DNA from: DATKHR01 sp035939575
GTDB taxonomy: Bacteria > Acidobacteriota > Vicinamibacteria > Vicinamibacterales > CAVVIG01
Length of the DNA: 64,000 nucleotides
Direction of reading: 5' to 3'
Assembly (NCBI GenBank): GCA_035939575.1
Contig: DASZFS010000158.1
Location: forward strand, 112,518-176,517
Below, piece after piece: positions 59,372-64,000 of this stretch (its first letter is position 1; each line of letters begins with the position of its first letter). The position numbers and the translations under genes are program-made. The notes under the pieces are model-generated. The model had not been told where the DNA came from and did no database searches. It saw only the letters and a program-made list of their open reading frames with translations.

Positions 59372-62104
59372 ATGACGTGGTTGACCCGTTGGTGGCATCG
59401 CGATCGCCTGGACCGCCAGCTCGATGCGGAGCTGCGGTTTCACATTGACGAAGAGGCCGCGCGCCTGCGGGTCGAAGGCGAGCCTCCGGACGACGCGTAC
59501 CGTCTGGCGCTGGCACACTTCGGCGGCATCGAGCCGATCAAGGAAGCCGCGCGCGACGTGCGCGGCATGCGCTGGGCAGAGGACCTCGCACACGATCTGC
59601 AGTATTCGGTCAGAAGCATGCGCCGCCATCCGGCGTTCGCCCTCGCGGCCGTCCTGTCGCTGGCGATCGGGATCGGCGCGAACACCGCCATGTTCGGTGT
59701 CGTCAACGCCCTGCTCATTCAGCCGCTTCCCGTGCCGTTTCCCGAGGAGTTGTCGTACGTCACGCGCACCGGCCCCGCCGCGGATGGTCGCCGAACTGCC
59801 CAGATCACGCGTTTCTCACACGCCGCGTTCCTTCGATACCAGGCCGCCCTGCAGGTCGCCAACACGTCCCTTGCGGCCATGACGACGGTCACCAGGATGC
59901 AACTGAGCGTCGCTGGCGCGACAGGCGATGACGGGGCGGAGCTCGTCATGGCACAGCTCGTCAGCGGCGAATGGTTCACCGTGACGAGCGTCGCGCCGCA
60001 GCGCGGGCGTGTGCTGTCGTCTGCCGACGACGAATCGGTCATAGGGCAGCCGGTCGCGGTACTCAGCGACGGTTATTGGGCGCGACGTTTCGCGCGGGAT
60101 CCCTCGATCGTCGGCGCGACCCTTCGCCTCAACGGCCAGCCGGTGACGGTGGTCGGCGTCGCGGCGCCCCGGTTCGAGGGGTTCGTCGTCGGCGATCCGG
60201 TCGACGTCTGGGCGCCGACCGGGCTCCAGCACCAGGTCCACTACACCTCCAACGCGGATGTGTTCAACGGCGACCCGTCGAAGCCGTGGGGGCCGCAGGC
60301 GGGCATCGCCTGGCTCACGCTCATTGCGCGCGTTCACCCGCCGGCGACGCGCTTGGGGGCCGCAGCGGTTGTGGACACTGCGTTCCGACGAGACGTCGAA
60401 GCGGTCGCGGCTGACACCCGCAATCCGCAGCAGCGTGCCTACCTCCTGCGGACCCACGCGACGCTCGCCGACGGGTCGCGCGGCCTGTCGGATATTCGCG
60501 AACAGTTCGGCCGCGCGGTACTCGTCCTCATGGCGGCCGTGGCGCTGGTCCTGGTAGTCGCGTGCGCCAACCTCGCGAACGTGCTGATGGCGCGCAGCGC
60601 CACGCGCTCGCGCGAGTTTGCGGTGCGGCTCTCTCTCGGCGCGGGACGAGGCCGACTCGTGCGCCAGTTGCTGACCGAAAGCCTGCTCCTGGCGGCTTTG
60701 GGCGGGATGGCGAGCCTGACATTTGCGCGCGCGGGAAGCGATGCGCTTCTGCGGCTGGCCTCGGAGGGGCCGGCACCGCTGCCGCTCGACGTGTCGCTGA
60801 GCTGGCCGCTGGTGGCATTCGCGATCGCGATGTCGATCGGCACCGGTCTGTTGTTCGGGCTGTTGCCTGCTCTACGGTTCTCCCGCTCGGACATGCACGA
60901 CGCCATCAAGGCCGGCGGGCGCACCACGTCGTTGAGCGGACGTCTACCCGGGGGCCGGGTTCTGGTCGTCGCGCAGGTTGCGCTGTCATTTGCGTTGCTT
61001 GCAGGCGCGATGGTCTTCGTGCGCACCCTGCACAACCTCTTGACGATCGATCCCGGTTTCCGGGCCGCGCATCTCGTGACCGCGAAATTCGATCCGCGCA
61101 TGGCGGGGTACACGCCAGCCACGATGGCCGGTTTGCGGGAGCGCCTGCTCGACGGCGCGCGCGCGATTCCAGGCGCGCACTCAGCCGCGGTGGCGATGTG
61201 CGGGACCATGGCGAATTGTCACGCGATCAGCGACATTGACATTCCCGGGCGACAGGCCGGGGTCGGTGATGACAATGACGTGCAGGAAGACTACGTGACC
61301 GGCGGATATTTCAGCGCGCTCGGCATGGAGCTCGTCGCCGGGAGGAACTTCTCCGAGGCCGACACCGAACGCACGACGCGGGTCGCGATCGTAAACGAAG
61401 CCATGGCGCGGCATTTCTTCCCCGACGTGAATGCCGTCGGGAAGCACTTCACTGAACGCGATCCGTTCGAGATCGTGGGCGTGGTGCGGGACTCGCGGAT
61501 CAACGGCTTGCGAGAGACGCCGCCGCGGATGGCGTTCTACCCGTACAGCCAGCACCCCGAAATGCCGATTCGAAACGTGTACGTCCGCGTCGATGGGGAC
61601 ATCGCGCCAGCGGTGCAGAATCTTCGCGGCGTCATTCGAAGCGCCGATCGCGGAATCGCGGTGCGCGAAGTGGTGACGCTGGCTGAGCTCGAGGAGCGGT
61701 CAATCGCGCGCGAACGGCTCGTCTCGACTCTCACCGGTGCGTTCGGGCTGCTCGCGGTCGCCGTCGCGTGCCTCGGACTGTACGCAATGGTGTCCTATTC
61801 CGTGGCGCGCCGGACGAACGAAATCGGCATTCGTCTCGCGCTGGGCGCGTCGGTGGGGAACGTCCGCTGGCTGGTCCTGCGCGAGACGATCGTCCTCGTC
61901 GGGGTCGGCATCGCGACCGGCCTCTGCGCCACCATCCCGGCGCTCCAGTTCGTGGGGGCTCTGCTGTATGGGCTGTCGCCGCGCGATCCCATCACGCTCG
62001 TTTCGACGACAGCAACGCTCTGCGCGGTCGCCGTGGTGGCCGGCGCGGGTCCTGCGTGGCGAGCCTCACGACTGGATCCCGCATTGGCCCTCCGGATCGA
62101 GTGA
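59372..62104 (+). CDS. ADOP-family (MacB/FtsX-like) permease, second copy
   Basis: 910 residues, ATG with GGGAGGT six bases upstream. Prefix domain DRQLDAELRFHIDEEAARLRVEG and ALAHFGGIEPIKEAARDVRG, then duplicated FtsX/MacB-PCD units: FALAAVLSLAIGIGANTAMF, VLVLMAAVALVLVVACANLANVLMARSATRSREFAVRLSLGAG and the C-terminal GLYAMVSYSVARRTNEIGIRLALGASVGN. Same architecture as the protein at 48046 but clearly diverged, so it is an older paralogue, not a recent duplicate. No ATPase adjacent. The stop falls at the first unit of a 28-bp repeat array. Confidence 0.93.
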   Translation: MTWLTRWWHRDRLDRQLDAELRFHIDEEAARLRVEGEPPDDAYRLALAHFGGIEPIKEAARDVRGMRWAEDLAHDLQYSVRSMRRHPAFALAAVLSLAIGIGANTAMFGVVNALLIQPLPVPFPEELSYVTRTGPAADGRRTAQITRFSHAAFLRYQAALQVANTSLAAMTTVTRMQLSVAGATGDDGAELVMAQLVSGEWFTVTSVAPQRGRVLSSADDESVIGQPVAVLSDGYWARRFARDPSIVGATLRLNGQPVTVVGVAAPRFEGFVVGDPVDVWAPTGLQHQVHYTSNADVFNGDPSKPWGPQAGIAWLTLIARVHPPATRLGAAAVVDTAFRRDVEAVAADTRNPQQRAYLLRTHATLADGSRGLSDIREQFGRAVLVLMAAVALVLVVACANLANVLMARSATRSREFAVRLSLGAGRGRLVRQLLTESLLLAALGGMASLTFARAGSDALLRLASEGPAPLPLDVSLSWPLVAFAIAMSIGTGLLFGLLPALRFSRSDMHDAIKAGGRTTSLSGRLPGGRVLVVAQVALSFALLAGAMVFVRTLHNLLTIDPGFRAAHLVTAKFDPRMAGYTPATMAGLRERLLDGARAIPGAHSAAVAMCGTMANCHAISDIDIPGRQAGVGDDNDVQEDYVTGGYFSALGMELVAGRNFSEADTERTTRVAIVNEAMARHFFPDVNAVGKHFTERDPFEIVGVVRDSRINGLRETPPRMAFYPYSQHPEMPIRNVYVRVDGDIAPAVQNLRGVIRSADRGIAVREVVTLAELEERSIARERLVSTLTGAFGLLAVAVACLGLYAMVSYSVARRTNEIGIRLALGASVGNVRWLVLRETIVLVGVGIATGLCATIPALQFVGALLYGLSPRDPITLVSTTATLCAVAVVAGAGPAWRASRLDPALALRIE

Positions 62105-62187
62105 CTTGTTCACTCCCAGGGCCCCTTCCCTACTTGTTCACTCCCGGGGCCCCTTCCCTACTTGTTCACTCCGGGGGCCCCTTCCCC
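62104..62187 (+). repeat. Three 28-bp tandem repeats after the ADOP stop
   Basis: Three contiguous 28-bp units beginning ACTTGTTCACTCC, carrying GGGCCCC and ending CCCCTTCCC, with only a few substitutions. The first base is the last base of the TGA stop. No spacers, so not CRISPR. Each unit contains a G/C palindrome that could form a hairpin in the 3' UTR. Confidence 0.92.
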
Positions 62188-62273
62188 CGGTCGAGGTCGC
62201 GGAGATTGTGCGGCGGCTGAAACCGGCGTAATCTTCGTCCTGCTGGCTACAGTGCGCCGGGAGGAGGCTGCGT

Positions 62274-63365
62274 ATGGCTCGGGGATACCGTCGCGCGTTC
62301 GGCTTCGTGGCGGTCGCATGCGGGTTGGCGGCGGGCGCCGGGACCCTTGCGGCCCAGGCGCACGCAGCGGCCGCTGGCGCGACGTCCGCGACGTCCGCAA
62401 CGTCCGCGACGTCCGCCATCGGGGCTCCGGCTGGATGGACTGTCGAGCGAACGGCTGACGGACATCCGGACTTCCAGGGTGTCTGGGCGAACAACACCGT
62501 AACCCCGCTCCAGCGCCCGAAGCAGTGGGAGGGCAAGGAGCGTCTCACCGACGCGGAGGTCGCCGACCTCCAGAAGTTCGCGGCGCAGATCGTCGAGAAC
62601 GACGGCGACGCGCAGTTCGGCGACGGGTTGATCCTCGCGGTCCTGAATCGCATCGCGAACCCGAAGTCGTACGATCCGGGAACGGGCAACTACAACCAAT
62701 TCTGGCTGGTCGAGCGTGACTGGCACGATCGGCGGACAGCGCTCATCACGGACCCGCGGGACGGCAAGCTGCCGCCGATGACGCCCGAGGGGCAAAAGCG
62801 GCGCGTCGCGGAGATCGAGCACCGCAAGGCGCACGCGTTCGAGGACCCGGAAGTGTTTCCACTGGGCGAGCGGTGCGTCAACTTCGGCATCCCCCGGCTT
62901 CAGGCGGGCTACAACAGCTACCTCCAGATCGTGCAGTCGCCCGGCTACGTCACGATCATGAACGAGATGGCGCACGACGCACGCATCATCCCGCTGGACG
63001 GCCGGCCCCATCTCGACGACCGTCTCCGCGTCTGGAACGGTGATTCGCGCGGGCATTGGGAAGGCGATACGCTCGTCATCGACACCACGAACTTCTCGCC
63101 GAAGAGCGAATTCATGGGCTCCCACGAGCACCTGCGGCTCACCGAGAAGCTCACGCGCGTGAGCCCTGAGATTCTCAACTACGAGTTCACGGTCAACGAT
63201 CCGTCGACGTGGACGGCGCCGTGGACCGCGATGATTCCGCTGAAGCTGAAGAACGAGTTCATCTACGAATACGCGTGCCACGAAGGCAACGAGGCGATCC
63301 CGGACATGCTTCGCGGACACCGCTTCGAGGAGCGCGAGGCGGCGAGCAAGAGCCGGTCGAAATAG
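62274..63365 (+). CDS. Secreted conserved-type hypothetical protein (HPDFQGVW motif)
   Basis: 363 residues, ATG with GGAGGAGG six bases upstream; signal peptide AFGFVAVACGLAAGAGTLAAQ. After an ATS repeat the mature protein starts ADGHPDFQGVWANNTVTPLQRP, a motif I recall in many unannotated acidobacterial secreted proteins. Further segments are TALITDPRDGKLPPMTPEGQ, GERCVNFGIPRLQAGYNSYL, YVTIMNEMAHDARIIPLDGRPH, GHWEGDTLVIDTTNFS and HLRLTEKLTRVSPEILNYEF, suggesting a lipocalin-like or beta-barrel fold at the end. Function unknown. Confidence 0.82.
   Translation: MARGYRRAFGFVAVACGLAAGAGTLAAQAHAAAAGATSATSATSATSAIGAPAGWTVERTADGHPDFQGVWANNTVTPLQRPKQWEGKERLTDAEVADLQKFAAQIVENDGDAQFGDGLILAVLNRIANPKSYDPGTGNYNQFWLVERDWHDRRTALITDPRDGKLPPMTPEGQKRRVAEIEHRKAHAFEDPEVFPLGERCVNFGIPRLQAGYNSYLQIVQSPGYVTIMNEMAHDARIIPLDGRPHLDDRLRVWNGDSRGHWEGDTLVIDTTNFSPKSEFMGSHEHLRLTEKLTRVSPEILNYEFTVNDPSTWTAPWTAMIPLKLKNEFIYEYACHEGNEAIPDMLRGHRFEEREAASKSRSK
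62379..62414 (+). repeat. 9-bp tandem repeat, four units, after the signal peptide
   Basis: GCGACGTCC-type units encode (ATS)4 between the signal peptide and the mature domain of the secreted hypothetical. Confidence 0.9.
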
Positions 63366-63391
63366 CGCCGGGGCGGTCCGCGGCGCGGCCG

Positions 63392-64000
63392 ATGTTCACA
63401 CTCCCCAGGCCGATGCTCGCGCTCCCCGCCGAGACGCTGCCGGCGGGGCCCGAGTGGTCGTACGAGGTCAAATGGGACGGCTACCGCTGCCTGGCTGAAA
63501 AGGACGGGCAGCGCGTCCGGCTGCATTCCCGGAACGCCGCGAACTTCACGACAACGTACCCCGACGTGGCCCGCGCCGTGGCGGCGCTCGGCGCGACGCG
63601 GGTGCTGCTCGACGGCGAAATCGTCGCGCTGGGGCCGGATGGCCGGCCGTCATTTCAGGCGCTGCAGCATCGCCGGATGGCGGCGCCGCATCCGGTCGTG
63701 TTCTACGCGTTCGATGTGCTGACCGTCGACGGCCGCGATCTCATGCGCGAGCCGCTCGCCGCGCGCCGACGCATCCTCCGACAAATTGTGGGCGGGTCAG
63801 CCCTGCTCCTCTCGGACGTCCTGCCCGGCACGCCGCAGGCCATCGAGCGTGAAGTCCGTGCGCTCGGCCTGGAGGGCGTGATCGCGAAGCGCGTGGCGTC
63901 GCGGTACGAAGCGGGTCAGCGGGCCGGTGCTTGGACGAAGGTCAAGTTTCAGGACGGCCAGGAACTCGTGATCGGGGGGTTCGTCCCGGACGGCGCCGGC
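63392..64000 (+). CDS. ATP-dependent DNA ligase (LigD/LigC-type), 5' part; continues beyond the window
   Basis: 203 codons are open to the window edge. Adenylation domain motifs: I EVKWDGYR with nucleophile Lys27, Ia LHSRN, III VLLDGEIVALGPDG, then FYAFDVLTVDG, IV LEGVIAKRVASRYEAGQR, V AWTKVKFQ and the start of the OB domain (ELVIGGFVPDGAG). This fits the ligase module of bacterial NHEJ enzymes (LigD) or stand-alone LigC; no polymerase or phosphoesterase module precedes it and no ku gene is visible. The first ATG (63392) gives the family N-terminus MFTLPRPMLA. Confidence 0.9.
   Translation, partial: MFTLPRPMLALPAETLPAGPEWSYEVKWDGYRCLAEKDGQRVRLHSRNAANFTTTYPDVARAVAALGATRVLLDGEIVALGPDGRPSFQALQHRRMAAPHPVVFYAFDVLTVDGRDLMREPLAARRRILRQIVGGSALLLSDVLPGTPQAIEREVRALGLEGVIAKRVASRYEAGQRAGAWTKVKFQDGQELVIGGFVPDGAG

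Noticed and set aside
62104..62187. Possible CRISPR array
   Set aside because: The 28-bp units are directly contiguous with no spacers, and no cas genes are present.

Overview
The window is a dense, high-GC (by eye about two thirds G+C) bacterial chromosome segment. Two PadR regulator + ADOP permease modules (the Acidobacterial duplicated orphan permease family), a pair of large secreted carboxypeptidase-regulatory-like proteins, a two-gene egtB-egtD ergothioneine locus and many conserved hypotheticals of a style common in Acidobacteriota point to that phylum, probably a Vicinamibacteria-like lineage. This assignment is inferred from gene content; there is no rRNA gene in the window. It reads as chromosomal core plus lineage-specific accessory genes. 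I saw no phage, IS element, integrase or CRISPR array.

Layout. 1-5456: end of a polysaccharide locus (partial GDP-mannose 4,6-dehydratase, nucleotide-sugar dehydrogenase, O-antigen ligase-like protein), with thiS-thiG overlapping into the ligase operon. 5518-11480: egtB, egtD and a 1205-residue fused flavin/Fe-S oxidoreductase. 11512-17695: a broken small gene, a GH105-like glycosidase, glucokinase, a BRCT-TPR protein, a DEAD-box helicase and infA. 17737-26057: an AMP-ligase/ACP/acyltransferase fusion, an NAD-dependent epimerase, a ClpP-like protease, CCA-adding enzyme, an SDR and an M20 deacylase. 26278-29782: proline dehydrogenase, PlsB-like acyltransferase and isocitrate-type dehydrogenase in one overlapping operon, then a small membrane protein. 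29804-35957: a helical protein, transketolase, an LTXXQ periplasmic protein divergent from an OmpR-type regulator, and FtsH. 35938-41451: membrane protein, M1 aminopeptidase, amidohydrolase and FkbM methyltransferase. 41466-47589: a dihydrodipicolinate-reductase-like enzyme, a zinc-ribbon membrane protein, moeA-moaB, a GH3 glycosidase, a GIY-YIG protein and tRNA-Arg(ACG). 47702-63365: two PadR-ADOP modules flanking a kinase-like secreted protein, an MsbA-type ABC exporter, a DUF1328 protein, twin carboxypeptidase-regulatory-like proteins and an ArsR/SRPBCC pair. 63392-64000: 5' part of an ATP-dependent DNA ligase.

Three genome-level signals stand out. (1) A 57-nt palindromic dispersed repeat occurs three times, without gaps. 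Two copies lie inside coding sequences (egtB and the fused oxidoreductase) in the same reading phase, so both proteins carry nearly the same extra peptide; the third abuts a stop codon between genes. (2) At least nine genes have a TANNNT-like -10 hexamer ending 6-8 nt before the start codon and lack a Shine-Dalgarno sequence, which suggests leaderless transcription beside a second class of genes with clear GGAGG-type sites. (3) 9-bp (three-codon) tandem repeats recur inside otherwise unrelated coding sequences, mostly near protein ends.

Gene packing is tight: many same-strand neighbours share ATGA/GTGA/TGATG junctions, and three convergent pairs overlap tail to tail by 20-38 bp. Starts given here often differ from the longest open frame; the reason is stated in each entry.
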